Of a stretch of DNA of 64,000 nt, positions 1 through 12,589 are shown piece by piece. This stretch comes from Heliopora coerulea (lineage: Eukaryota > Cnidaria > Anthozoa > Scleralcyonacea > Helioporidae): assembly GCA_030142905.1 (NCBI GenBank), contig JASJOG010000011.1, forward strand, positions 1,984,001 through 2,048,000, written 5' to 3'. How positions within the stretch are numbered: the stretch's first letter is position 1; each line of letters starts with the position of its first letter. Below the pieces are notes generated by a model. That model was given only the letters and a program-made list of their open reading frames with translations. It had not been told where the DNA came from and made no database searches. A program made the translations under genes and the position numbers.

Positions 1-434
1 TTTTCGCTCCAAGGATAGGAAGGTTGCATAAAGTGACCTCTGGGAAAATTTTTCAATTTACACTGTAGAAACCTCAAAATGTATTTTCTAGCTGAAATTT
101 GAAAATCTACATGATTTTCATGAAAAACTATGCAATGTCTAGCTGGGATGAACGTTTGTCCCACCAATCAAAGGTAATAATTGTCCTCATTGACCCTAGT
201 TGGTGCCCCTTGGTTGCTCCATTACAAATTTCATGGTACTTTTGCTTGCTGCTGACCAGGTGGGCCACAGTTTACAAGAAAAGAAAGGATAAATGAAGAT
301 TTCTTAAATACTTCAAGTTTAGGTTTATAAAGATATATATTATTTGTTTGCTTTGTGTATGTAAGTTGGAGATCCCATTGGAATATCATAATTAGATATT
401 TTAACAGTTTATATTATTTTTATCTGTTGTACAG
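1..434 (+). other. Intron (or upstream part) of the DIPK1-like gene
   Basis: No coding segment is recognisable here. The stretch ends in a polypyrimidine-rich tract and an acag acceptor at 431-434, directly before the kinase exon, so it reads as the 3' part of an intron whose donor lies outside the window. Confidence 0.6.
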
Positions 435-2975
435 TTGAGTTGAATCAAAATTTAACTGCACTTCAGGAGACTTTCTTATCTGTTGTTCAAGACCATGTCA
501 TCTTACAGCTGATTGATTTCAAGAATATAACAAATCACCCATTGAAAAGACTTTCTTCAAGAAAACTGCTTGCCCAGTTATGGTTTAATGCCTCAACAGT
601 TGACTTGAACCTAAAGGAAATGCAAAGTTTGTGGTCTTTGCTTCAACAAGATGAATACTTTGTATTTAAACTCTTGCAGGACTTACGACACATTCCTCGT
701 ATTTATGGCACATGTGGGCAATTCTATGCTGTAGAGCAAGTAAGAACTCTAGATGAATACATTGGGCCAGTCCTACTTCACAAATCAGTAACCTGGAGGA
801 TACGTGTGAAGATTGCAATACAAATTATAGACCTTGTATGGGAATTGAGTTCAAAAACTGTTTATGGGTCATGGTATCATTGTGATATTCAACCCAGTAA
901 TTTTGGTTTGGATAGCAATGGTGTTGTCAAGTCAACTGATGTGGACCTAATGTTTACCAGTGAAAAGATTTTAGAAATGTTGAGCCAGCAAGATAACAAT
1001 TGCATTGAAGACAAGGATTGTGAATTCTTTGACTGTGCATCACAATGTAACCTCCAAAACAAGAAGTGCACCTCAAAACTGATCACAAACAACTTACAGG
1101 TAATGCTGGTTGTAATTGTTATGATAAACTGTCTTCTTTTCATTACTTTACTAAGTCAAAATTGCTTAGTCATATAAAAATAAAAAAATAAAGAAAAATA
1201 AAATATAGAAATATAAAAATAAATATAAAAATATAAAATCAAAAATAAAATAAAAATTTGGCATAAAAAAATTATAAAAAATATCATATAAAAATAAAAT
1301 TGATCTTTGTTTTAATTTAATTTTATTTGTTGTTGAATAATCCTTGAGACAAAGTCTCAGGGAATATTAAATAATATTTGTTGCACTTAAGGCAAATAAT
1401 TTAAAATAAAATAAAAATAAAATGAAATCCCAATAACCTCCTAGAACTGGCTGATATGGGGTTCCAAGAATAAAATAAAATTGATTTGATCAAATTGTGA
1501 TCTCATAGAAAAATTTTCCTGGGTAGGAGACAAATTGGGGGATTAGAAAGCGGTTATAGATTCTTGTCAGAATTGAATTAGTCATTTCAGAGCTTAAATG
1601 ATAGATTTTCACCTCAAATTTTTAGTATTTGTGGTATTTTTTCCATGATTTTCTCTTGGTGCAAAATGTGACACAAATTAACAAGGGGCACCAAACAGGG
1701 GCAAAATGTTTTTCACTGCATAAAAGTAGACTGATTCAATTATTTTTCCAAAAGATTAGCATTAAACCCATCATTTTGCTCCTTATCTCCAAATTTTTAA
1801 GGGGAAGGACCAAGGAGGGACAAACTGGATCAAGGGACACCAACACTGACCATGTGCCTGAGTGTCAAAACCTTCACAGTGCACTTGTTTTCACCCCAGT
1901 TACCCTGAGTATCATAATTTGTTTGGTACATGTATGTTTGTGTTGGATAGTTCTTTAGTCATCCTTTCAAAATTCTTTAACTTGTTGTAGTCAATCTGTG
2001 AAGGAGAACCAGACCACAATGTTATTAGTCAATGATAGTAACGAGCAGCAGCACACCTGGAATTTTTGTAAGAGAGGGTTAGAATGTGTCAAACTAGCCG
2101 CTGCTAAGGGGCTCAGAAGGCGTTGTCCTCCAGGAATAATTTATATTTTAAAGTCTGTACAATGACAATTCCAGTATATCAATTGACAGTTCTTTTACAG
2201 ATCACATTTGTAAGATGACTGAAAAATCATGGCATTTCACTATCATCTTTCAGAAGCATTTCACTATCATACCCTCTACATTGTTTGCTTTTACTTTGAA
2301 GTTATGTTTTATATTACTGTTTTGGTGGGCACAAATAGAAATCATTTTTGTGGCTGCTAAGGGAGGAGCTTAAGCCCCCAAGCCCCCCTTGGTTGTACTA
2401 CTGGTAACAAGTAAATAATGCATGATCAACAAAGTTTAACTCAGGCTGAAATAAAATCTAATATCAAGGGTGTTAATTAATACTTGCTAGTTTCTGATAG
2501 TGTTGAATATCTTAAGGTCTGATGTGGCAGTAAGTTCAGTGATTAAAAATGCAGTGCTTCAAACAGTGGAGTCGTTAAACTACAATTTGGGTGTTTTGGT
2601 ATTGAAAAATTTACCAAAAACAGAAGGTATCCTTAACACTGCACACCTACCCTGAAATTTGTTTGGGAATATTATTTCACATTTGCTTTAGAAACACTAA
2701 AAACAAAAATACATTAATTTTCTATTTTTACTTTGGAATTATACTTAAAATACTTTCTTCTATCATCACAGATAGTTTGCAGAGATCTGTTCCTGTCCAA
2801 ATGGATTGAAAATGGATTATTGTCTGATATCCCTTCCAAGAGCAAAATTAAATTTGATAAGATATTGAAGGAATGCTCTGCACCATCAAGTAGACCTTGG
2901 ACAAAACACAAATACAAAAGAATATTGGACACTCTTAATGGTTATCTGACAGAGGAGCTTAGAAGCTTCAACTGA
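435..2975 (+). CDS. DIPK1/FAM69-like divergent protein kinase, last two exons
   Basis: Two exons are visible: 435-1099 (acceptor acag, donor gtaatg) and 2772-2975 (acceptor cacag, stop tga). They join in phase, codon for codon, at 1099/2772. The first carries the divergent kinase lobe: WSLLQQDEYFVFKLLQ, then IPRIYGTCGQFYAVEQV, a catalytic-loop-like HCDIQPSNFG and a DFG-equivalent DVD. It then runs into the cysteine-rich tail typical of the family (CIEDKDCEFFDCASQC). The second exon gives the C-terminal helices. FAM69/DIPK1 proteins are ER or secretory-pathway, cysteine-rich putative kinases; the substrate is unknown. The N-terminal exons, with any signal anchor, lie upstream of the window. 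Which paralogue (A, B or C) it is cannot be told. The last exon is cut by the outer break of the large palindrome, but this left copy is intact. Confidence 0.87.
1100..2771 (+). other. Intron of the DIPK1-like gene
   Basis: A 1.67-kb intron between the two readable exons. It begins with an A/T low-complexity stretch (about 1175-1320, ataaaa-like units, and again 1395-1420). Stretches near 1640-1960 read like degenerate dispersed repeats. I see no convincing exon inside. Confidence 0.7.
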
Positions 2976-3254
2976 ATTGGATAGCTTAATAGCTTGACTT
3001 GTCTTTTTAACCCATGAAGGGGCAACAATCTGCTTTAGAACTTTATACTGGTTAAAAACCAAATGATTTTGTTCAGCATAGTGGGGCACCTTCCCCTTGG
3101 TGGGTTAACTGCAAACTTGGTTAACCTATATAAGAGGCAAGGGTGCATTTTGGAATTTTATTTTCCCTAACTCCTGATGGTTTTATTCTGAGTAACACCA
3201 GATGATTTTATGTGGCATAATGGGGCACCCCCCATATTGGGTTAATCTTGCAAT

Positions 3255-3260
3255 AATAAA
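3255..3260 (+). terminator. Possible polyadenylation signal (AATAAA) of the DIPK1-like gene
   Basis: AATAAA lies 280 bases after the stop codon. The 2976-3660 stretch around it holds short dispersed repeats (ttaaccc... blocks spaced by ggggcacc) that also occur elsewhere in the window. Cleavage position is inferred only. Confidence 0.35.
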
Positions 3261-3660
3261 ATCAAAATGTTTTTCTCACTGAGCATTTTGATTGTTGTTC
3301 ATTCACCCTTTCATTTCCAATGATGTTTATTCTGGGTAGTAATGGACAATTTTGTGCAATGAAGACAGGGATTTGGGGACAACAAGATTCAACCTTAATT
3401 TCCACCACCACCCTGCTGGTATAGTTTAGATACAATCTATCTAGTTACAGCCCAAATTCATTTGACAGTTGAGCAGGGCAACAAATTTAATTGTGCATGT
3501 TTAGTTGAACTAATTCTTGGACAAGAGAGGTCAGGTTTTACATTTCTATTCCAGCTAATGCCAAGTGATTTTACTCATCAGAGACAAGAATCTTATATGA
3601 AAATAAGCATATTAAAAGTTTGCTTTTTTATTGGAGCTGCTCTACAGGGGTTCTAAAGAA

Positions 3661-6600
3661 AATGTCTGCTGCCAGTGCCTCCAGAAATATTCCACATTGT
3701 GACATAATGAAGACCAAATACTAAAACTGTCATGTAATTATTTCTGTTAAGTGTCATTATTTCATTTAGAGTGCAAGTTGTTTAGCCCAATGATAAAAAG
3801 TGACAGACTTAATATATAACAAGCAACTACTGACTGTGTTCATACAGATGAATCACCAAATTATCTCTGAAGTAGGGCTAAATCCTTTGAAATATTGTAT
3901 ACAGTGACTTTCAAGGGGACTTCTGACCTGAAGCTTCTTTTGCTGACCAACCAAGCCTGTTTCACCAACCAACATAATTATTTTTACTTCTTCCCATCTG
4001 TTCATTTCACTGATTTACCTAAAAGTTAGAGTGTATGTCACACACAAAAGGTATACTTTGAGTCTCTGTGTGCGAAACAATGAAAATATCTGATAAAATC
4101 ATGTGAATCTCTTCATGCCAATGTTGTGGATGCACTATCAACCAGTGAGACCACATATCAACCCAGTAAGTTTCCATTGTGCATCAGGTTTCTGAACCAT
4201 CTTGAGGAGATGGAAAAGGCTACATATGATTGGGGCAATCCAGGGAGTTTAGGGAACTTAACCTATTAACTTTTAGATGCTGTTAAAAGGCTGGGACAAT
4301 GGTTCATATCTTGCTTAAATGAAATTATTTATGCAAGCTGTTGGTTTGGTCGAGATAACATATGTATACACGTCATATTATCACTAAAAATACCGGTATG
4401 AACATTTATTGGTTCGGTTCGTTTTGCACACCAAGATTTTCAGGTCAGGGTATTAATATCTGACTTCTATTTTGAAAGACTGCAACAACATAAATCTGGA
4501 ACAAATAAAAAATGAAAGAGACTGTGGATTATGTTTTTTTGTACTGGGTACACTGTACGGAGCAAGCCCAACGCATCCGTGTAAAATATTTTAAAAAGAA
4601 AGTCGAACAAAAAGGGATTTCCTGGTAAATATCGTATTCAACTCCCAACTCGCAACTTATTCCCTACCCAACTTGCCTTTGAATTGCTTATTTGGTATAA
4701 ATCACCAGATTTTAGAACTTGACAGATACGAGCTTGGCAATACGTTTGAGTATTTGTCTTCTGTTTTCAAACTGAAATCTCTGTGTTATTTTCTGTCATT
4801 ACAAGTAATTATTCCTATTTTGGCGTTTTCATAGACATGCTTCATGGCGGTCCAAAGAGCGTTGAGTTTCAAAATTAACAGTACGAAAATATTAATAAGC
4901 GGGTGCAGCTTATTAGTTAATACGAAAAAAACAAAACAAATAAAGTGTTTCAACGAATAAGTTGTCAATCTGTTCACGACGAAATTACAAGAGCTTCGGT
5001 TTGCCAACGTAAAGTACCCAGGTATGGAACTGTGAATGCTCGTCTAAAACCAACTGCTAATAATATTATTTGGCGAAGGTAGTCACAACTTGGAAAAAAA
5101 GACACGCTCAAATGAAGTAGTCATTGTAATGTTTTTCGTTGTAATTAGGAAGCAGAAGCGATTTTATGAATAAGCCTAAAAGCAAAGCGGCAAACTACAC
5201 GGTTCAGTGGTTTTTGCTTGCGCAAGGCGAAGATGTTTTTCAAAACAGCATTTCCCAAGGGAATAAGTTTCAATGTTTTTCCAATCAGAGGTGTCTTGAG
5301 AAGAGGTCAGCCAATACGAAGAGCCCGAGATAATATTCCACCAGTAATATTTCTTCATTTGAAAGTCCATTCCCCAAGGGTAACTTTTTCAACAGATTGG
5401 CAAGAGCACTTGGTCTCTTTTTCGTGCTTCTTCTCATGACACGTGGAGTGGTTTTATTTCGTAAGCTAAATGTTTTCTCTTAAAAGAAGCCCAAGCCCGT
5501 GCCAAATTATAACAACTGTCCAAGAACGCTGCCTCATTTGCGAAAACAAGACAACAAAAAGGTAAGCTGTAGTTCTAGAGCTTGAATGTTTGCGAAGGAA
5601 CGAATTGCTTGAGGGGGATGTTTTCCGGCTTCTCGAAAGTGTAAGGTCGTTCCCCTTCTCGTGCTAGAAAACGAAAGCCAAATTAGTTTTGGTTATGGCA
5701 AAAAACTTAATTCTAGACCATCTGGTTGAGGTAGGTCGCTTTTCGAACCGTTGGCTTTCAGAGCATTGAACGCATTTTAAAATAAAGCAACACGGTCGAG
5801 TCAGTGCATTCTTCTTGGTTCAGTGATTCGAAACGAAGGAGATTCTCAGGTGATTCTTAACAGGACATTCAATCCAATGGCGAATTGCGGACGTAGTTAT
5901 CAGGTTTGTTTGTTTTTTCGTTAGTCTCCATTCGAGATTAGAACGAATGCATTCAGTTTGAAATTAGCCTTGATATTTTAGGCAAAAGTGGGTCGTGACA
6001 ACTATAGGCTCATGGCCGAAGGAACCACACGTGAGGATTGTGCTACAGAAATGACCCAGACGATATTCTTGCCGTTGCCTTTTCATGAATTGTAATATAA
6101 AGTAATTCAAACAAATTCATAAAATTATTTTATAGTGCTTTGGTCGCCATTCTAGGAGATTTCCAGCTAATTCACCAATCGTTTTCATGTCATCTTGCAA
6201 CGGTTTAACACATTCGCACAGTACAACTCTTTCATCTTTTATGCAACAAAACTGGTACATATGGGTTAGTGAATACGTTTTCTAAAGAAAGTTTTACCAA
6301 GGAATCCCGGTTCTTTGCTTTTTGAGCGAAAACTCCGTGATTTTGAAGCGGAGAAATTTTTCCCTCCATTTTCTTTTTAAAAATCCAGCTCACAATATTC
6401 GCGGTCAAATTCTTGAAGATGCGTTAGTGCCCTCATCCCTGTCTCTGTTATCTTAAAGTTTTTTTAACTTAACTATAATTCTTGTTCAGTAAAGGAAAGA
6501 TTTGACAGAAAAGGGATTTCAGCGAACCTCGAAACGAGAAAAATAATTTATCTTTGAAAAAATCTGTAGACAAGGTAAAATGGATTGCGAGAAGAGCCCC

Positions 6601-7099
6601 CACATAACCGGAGTGAAATAAACATTCGCTGTTGGTTGACTCGAACGTACTCGTGAAAAATGCAAATTGAAGTAGAAAAAAATCTATTTTTCTCAGCACT
6701 AGGACGAACAGAAAAACAAACTTGTATTAGACTGAGAAGATGAATCAAAAGATTTCTATCTTTTCGAATCCACTCTTCCCACGTTCTTCATTTTTTTTTA
6801 TCAGTTCCAAGTATTTGGAAAAGGAAGAAACTTAACAGTAACTCGGGAATAAAAATGAAAACGTAATTGAAATAATTTAAATAAAATAATCCTAATCCTG
6901 GAACTCTTTTATTCATTTCTTGGCAAGGTAACTTGAAAAGGCCAAGTGGTAAATTAAACATTTCACTACACACGGAGAGGATCTTTTCCATTCAAGTCGT
7001 CCATTTCTCAACGCAGCCCAACAGGATCAACATTGGAACTGCACAAGCAGCAAGAAAACTGGATGTTTCGTCAGGTTGGAGTAGACGGATGTGGACTTC
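3661..7099. other. Non-coding part of the left arm
   Basis: No recognisable gene. The part from about 4560 to 6400 is less AT-rich and has more CpG than its surroundings, and carries GT-AG-like signals (for example a gtaagc donor near 5562 and a short ATG segment ending in a gtttgt donor near 5878-5904). It could hold a promoter or non-coding first exon. The short open frames present in both arms carry indels, so I do not call them genes. Confidence 0.4.
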
Positions 7100-7850
7100 A
7101 TAAATGCAGTTAGGTTATGGGCTTTTTCAAATGGTTCCTTACTGGCACCTACAGCCCATATAGGTTAAGGAAGGGAAAAACTAAAACAATGATTTCAGAA
7201 TCCTAAAACCTCGGCATTTTCTGTATTGTTGTCGTTTAGTTTTTCTCAAGGTGTTTCACAAGTACAAATCTAAGGTACTTGACACCATAGGTATGTAGAG
7301 TAGTTAAGAAAGGGAAGTTAAAACCAGTTAATAAATGAACAATAAAGGTATTTCAATGTTTGTTTAGAGCTGGATTTAATTTTCCTTGGACATTCGAAAT
7401 GTGCACATAATGCACTTTGGATTGTCCTTAAGTTAGGTGAAGAAGAAGCTCCCAACAGAGAAGGTACGTAAGGGTTGCGACAGGAAAATTGCGACGCCCC
7501 CATGATGGCATTTTTGTTAGTGCGCCCTAGTGTTAGGCTAACTAATAATAGTTATGGTAGTTAACATTAGTCTTTAGTGCAGTCTTTACAGAAACAAAGT
7601 TCTAGTTTAAGGAAGGAAAAGCTAGCGTCAATGGACCTGGATGGCAATGTTGTCCAAGTTCTATTGAGATTCTTGGCATTTCTTGTTAAAAGTCCACATC
7701 ATTTAACTCAAATTTATTCTGAAATAAAACAGTTTGAGAGGCTAATTTTACTTTGTAAAGTTTACAAAGAAAATTTAGAATTATTTCACATTGAGAACTT
7801 GATCATAGAAAACATCTGCAATGTTTTCTGTGATTATTTTTTGTGAAGGG
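7100..7850 (+). repeat. ~750-bp dispersed repeat, copy 1 (left arm, outer)
   Basis: This block starts with gttatgggctttttc and ends after an AT-rich stretch near 7850. Related copies lie at 15790-16520 (same strand) and, inverted, at 46320-47055 and 42020-42560. An 89-codon open frame at 7577-7846 is disrupted in the other copies and matches nothing I know, so the block is called a repeat, not a gene. Confidence 0.75.
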
Positions 7851-7924
7851 CAGCTCTCCAGCTGTGTCACTTCTCCAGCTTAAAGTCATTTAAGACCTTA
7901 ACGTTTTTTAATTCAGCATTACTA

Positions 7925-8150
7925 CAGTGGTGCAACTTTTCTCCGGCTCGACAACTTTTCTCCATCCACAACATTTAACAATTGTTCTCTGGTCTTATAA
8001 TAAATATTTTTTTACGGTTGTACAACTTATCACTGGCTTTTTGACTTATAATACCTCTGGCGTCACAACTTTTCTCCAGTGGTGCAACATTTTTCAGCTG
8101 GTAGCTGTACAAGTTTTCTTTAGCCTTTAGTTTTTCTTCAGCGTGCAATC
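7925..8150 (+). repeat. Degenerate 'acaacttttctccggc' minisatellite
   Basis: Imperfect units of about 19-30 bases built on caacttttctccggc. The same motif is found at 11150-11420, 16560-16660, 41740-41890 and 46035-46245, and in near-perfect form as the 19-bp array at 10742-11174. Confidence 0.7.
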
Positions 8151-9399
8151 TCTTGCCTGGCTTGGCATTATCTTTGTTGACATTTTGTCATCATGTGGAT
8201 GTTTGTTTTGTATTACACTGGCTTGTCCAATGGTACAGCATTCCATGACCCTGAAACAAGTGGTTTTTTAGTGATTTTGGTGTATTCTTCAAATTCCTGG
8301 TATGTGACATCAAGCATCGTGCAGACTGAATGACATCACATGAAAATATTGTCTCGATAAATGAAATTGCTTTGAATCTCTAGATGAAAGGATTTAACAG
8401 TTCTCTTTCATAAATTAATCATGATCACCTTTACAATGACATAAAGATTGTAATAGTATATTAATCATTTTCCTACAATAATTGTCATGTAAATATTATG
8501 TTCAGTATATTTTAGTATAAAATATTAATTTAATAGATAAAATGCATGTCCCAGGATGCTTTGCAATACTTGATCGATAGTCAAAAGTAAAAGGAATAAA
8601 CAAAAAATATAATGTATTGAAGAAAAAATTGTCCACAATACACTATCAATCAAGTGTTCTTGCATTAATATATGGTCCATGCAGTGAAAAATTACTTCTT
8701 GATGATAATTTGTGCAATATAAAACAATTAGTATAACCTTGCTTTGGGGGTAGACTACTTTTTTACAAACAAAAATGTGTAAACATAGAAAAAAGTTTTA
8801 GTTGTGGTAAATTTTTTTGCATTAATTCTGTATGAAAATTAATATGGAAATGTAAGAACTTAGTAATAAAGTAAAAATTTAGTCTACCTCAATCATAGCA
8901 GGTTTGCAGGAATCAGGCTTTGTTAGCCTGATTAAGTCAAATTACATTTTGAAGTTTCAGAGTCATACATTTGAAGACATAACTGTGAAAAGTTGCAAAA
9001 AATGCTACCCTAGGCCTTCCATACTGGAATCCCAAACAATTGGCAATTCAAATTGAACTTACAATGCAAATAACCACATATTCATTTCAAAGAAAACTTA
9101 TTAATATGCAGCTTCCCAACTGTTGCTGATCTTTTGATCTTATGGATGTTGACCCATTGTGGTCCAATTTACCTGTGTGGGTGTCCAACTCAACAAAATT
9201 TGCATGCACTACTTCTTGAGTTTCCTGGAAATTGAAAGCTTTGATTGGTGTTAAACCTAACATTGGTATGAATGGCCTTCACTCGAAACGTTAGAGAACT
9301 ACTCTCACGTTTTGGCAGTACTCAAACCTTTCTGATTATTTCACTTTGATTTCCACACTGCTTACGCTGCACTTCATTTTTATAACATTGGTATGCACT
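8151..9399. repeat. Arm segment, module copy A (non-coding)
   Basis: AT-rich, with no coding potential seen. It is repeated in more diverged form in the same orientation at about 11420-12590 (copy B), and inverted at about 44960-46030. The right-arm copy resembles A much more than B. Confidence 0.7.
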
Positions 9400-10735
9400 G
9401 CCAACTGAGCTACCTTTGTGTTGGGAGCTTAAATTATGTCCAGCCCCATAAGATTGGGACCCTCTGTTAACTGAGCAAGTTAGGAAGTTGGATTGGAACC
9501 TAACCCTGTGGCATTATGCTCTACTAACTGAGCTGGGAGCAAGTTGGAAACTTGCTTTGTTTTTCAAACCTACAATATTTTCTACTGATTGATTTTAATA
9601 CCTGCAAGTTAGGAACATGCATTGTTGTCCAACCCTACAACATTGTTATGCTAAACTGAGCTATGAGTAAGTTGGGAACTTGCATTAGGACGCAACCCTA
9701 CAACATAATTATGCTTAAGCAGTTTGATCAGAAGGTTGCGGGTTCGATCCCCGTCTGGGGCTCAGAAATCATTTTCTGAGTATCGAGCTTGAAGATCATT
9801 CATCTACCATAATTATGCTCACTAATTTAGCTACCTACAGGTTGAGAACTTGGATTGGGAACTAACCGACAACCTTATTGTGCTCTGCCAATTAAGCATC
9901 TTGTAAGTTGGGAACTTGCATTGGTATCAAACCCTCCAACACTATTATGTTCTACTAACTGGGTTACCTGCGATTTCAGAAGCTTGCATTTCTGTCCAAC
10001 GCTCCATTACGCTCTACTAACTGAGCTAGCAGCAAGTTGGAAAATTGTGCTAGAACCCCACCCAACAATATTACCTCGACCAACTGAGGTACCTGCAAGT
10101 CAAGAGCTTGCATTCAAAGAACATTAGAACATTATTTATGCTCTACTAATTTTACTAGTAGCAAGTTGGGAACTTGCACGGGGACGCAACTGAGTGACTT
10201 TGGTATTTTCTAGGAAATCAGGCGCATTCAAACGTGGAACTTTTCATGGGCCGAATCTAATGTTAATGAGCAAAATCCTTTGTTCAAACTGATTTGCATT
10301 TGATTAGGCATATGAAAAGTTCGACGTTTGAATTGGGCCTAAGTAACCTGCGAGTCGAGAATTACTTGCATTGGTATCCAACCCTACGACATAATGCTCT
10401 GCTAACTGAACGACCTGCAAGTTGGTAGTTTGCATTAGTACTGAACTGTGCTACATTCATATGCTCTACTAACCAAGCTATATCAGCAAGCCTGGAGCTG
10501 GAATTGGTGCTCCACGTAACAACGTTGAGCGATTGCTTGTTGGGAACTTGTATTGGTACCCAACCCACCAACAATGGTATGTTCTACCGATGGGCTACTT
10601 GCTAGTCGGGAACTTGCATTGGTATCCTGCCAAGCAACCTTGGTCAGCTAGTTCAACTCAGCGGTATGTAAGTTGGAAGCTTGCATTTGTGTTCATCCCA
10701 TCAACATTGGTATCTGAGCCACCTACATCCCCACT
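9400..10735 (-). repeat. Tandem array of ~62-68-bp tRNA-like units (array A)
   Basis: Read on the minus strand, each unit contains a tRNA-type D-arm/A-box (tagctcagttagtagagca), a short spacer, and a B-box-like ggttggacacc or ggtttgatacc. It is bounded by aacttgc at its start and gcaagtt at its end, which can pair as a 7-bp acceptor-like stem. No anticodon arm is present: only about 10 bases separate the D arm from the B-box-like part. Units are diverged, roughly 15-20 in this array. The inverted counterpart is at 43640-44960. Confidence 0.7.
9716..9807 (+). mobile_element. 5'-truncated tRNA-derived SINE inserted after the duplication
   Basis: A 92-bp insert with a B-box (ggttcgatcc) and the tail ctgagtatcgagcttgaaga, which is shared with the SINE at 59697-59896. 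It is flanked by a perfect 12-bp direct repeat, cataattatgct, at 9704-9715 and 9808-9819. The right arm has the empty site, with cataattatg once, near 44490. Confidence 0.88.
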
Positions 10736-10741
10736 AATTCT

Positions 10742-11174
10742 TTCTGGCTTTGCAACTTCTCTCCGGCTTTGCAACTTCTCTCCGGCTTTGCAACTTCTCT
10801 CCGGCTTTGCAACTTCTCTCCGGCTTTGCAACTTCTCTCCGGCTTTGCAACTTCTCTCCGGCTTTGCAACTTCTCTCCGGCTTTGCAACTTCTCTCCGGC
10901 TTTGCAACTTCTCTCCGGCTTTGCAACTTCTCTCCGGCTTTGCAACTTCTCTCCGGCTTTGCAACTTCTCTCCGGCTTTGCAACTTCTCTCCGGCTTTGC
11001 AACTTCTCTCCGGCTTTGCAACTTCTCTCCGGCTTTGCAACTTCTCTCCGGCTTTGCAACTTCTCTCCGGCTTTGCAACTTCTCTCCGGCTTTGCAACTT
11101 CTCTCCGGCTTTGCAACTTCTCTCCGGCTTTGCAACTTCTCTCCGGCTTTGCAACTTTTCTCCGGCTTTGCAAT
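10742..11174 (+). repeat. 19-bp minisatellite, about 22 near-perfect copies
   Basis: The unit is ctccggctttgcaacttct. Copies are almost identical, so the array is young or recently homogenised. Because 19 is not a multiple of 3 and the unit has no stop in any frame on either strand, long open frames run through it in several frames; these are artefacts. The right arm has only a few degenerate units at the matching place. Confidence 0.97.
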
Positions 11175-12589
11175 ATCACTCCAGCTCAAGAACTTTCCTC
11201 CGTGCACGACATTTAACAATTGTTCTCTGGTCTTATAATATTTATTTTTCCGGTTATATAACTTATCTCCAGCTTTATTGTTTATCTCAGACTTTACAAT
11301 CAGTCTACAGCTTTACAACTTATCTCAGGCTTTTTGACTTATAATTATCTTCGGGTTCACAACTTTTCTTCCGTTCGTCAACTTTTCTTAAGTCATTTGG
11401 TGGCCGTGTAACATTTCTCTGGTATTGAAAATTTTCGTACAGTTTCCAAACTATTGCCTGGTTTCACATTACCAAGGTCCTTCAGACTTTTGCTTTACGT
11501 GGAGACTTTTTTTTTTAAATTACATTGGCTAGTCTAATGGTAAAACATTTCATGACCCTGAAACAACAGATGTTTCGGTGACTTTTGTGTATTCTTCAAA
11601 TTCATTGTGTGCAACATCAAATATTGAACAGACTGGATGACATCAAGTGAAAATAATGAATCTATAAATGAAATGAAAGGCTTCTAAGCACTAGATGAAA
11701 GGATTTTGACGGTGTTTTTTGGATTAATATGATCATTTTCATTATGGCTCAATAAAGATTGAAATATAATGGTAATATTTCTCATGATTGTCGTGTAAAT
11801 ATTATATCAATCGGTTATTTGAATATAAACTATTTTAGTAGACAAAATGCATGTTCCATGGTACATTGAAATACTTGGTTGATAGTCGAAAAGTGGCGCA
11901 AGGTGAATAAGTGAGAAATTTAATATATTAAAGAAAAACAATATTGTTAACACAATATACTATCAATCAAGCGTTTTGTGCATTAATTTATGGTCATGCC
12001 GCGAGAAATTATGCTTTAATAATGATTCTTGCATTATAAAAGAAAAAGGATATGACCTTGCTTTGGAGGTAGACTTCTTTTTTACAAAAGGAAATGTGTA
12101 AAAATAGGAAATATTTGAGAATGTATTAAATTTTTTTTTGCTTGATTTTGTACCAAATATGGAAGAGTAATTAAGAAAGTAGTAATGAAGTAAACATTTA
12201 GTCTACCTAAATCAAAGCAGGTTAGCAACTGGAATCAACCTTTTTAGCCCGATTAAGCAAAAGCAAATTTTGAGGTTTAATGGTCATACATTCTACGACC
12301 TAACTGCGACAAGTTGAAAAAAAAAGATTGCAACTGTAGGCCTTCAAGATCGGAATTTCAAACAACTGGCTTTTTAAATTGAACTTACAAATAACCATAA
12401 AATTTCATTTCCTATCAAGACAGACTATTTTATAGCATTTATGGCGCTTCCTCGTGGATGCTGATATTTCGATCTTACATTGATTGACTCATTGTCGTCC
12501 AACTTACCTGGAACTTTCACTTTGTTAGATTGCACCATACGAACTTCATACAAGTCGACAGCTTGCATGGGAGTTGATGTCCAGATCGG

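Noticed and set aside
7577..7846. 89-codon open frame with ordinary-looking composition
   Set aside because: It sits in a four-copy repeat; the other copies carry stops and indels, and no domain is recognised.
10533..11344. Several long overlapping open frames (up to 227 codons) on both strands
   Set aside because: They are produced by the 19-bp array, whose unit has no stop in any frame. The protein would be LCNFSPALQLLSGFATS-like repetition with no conservation in the other arm.
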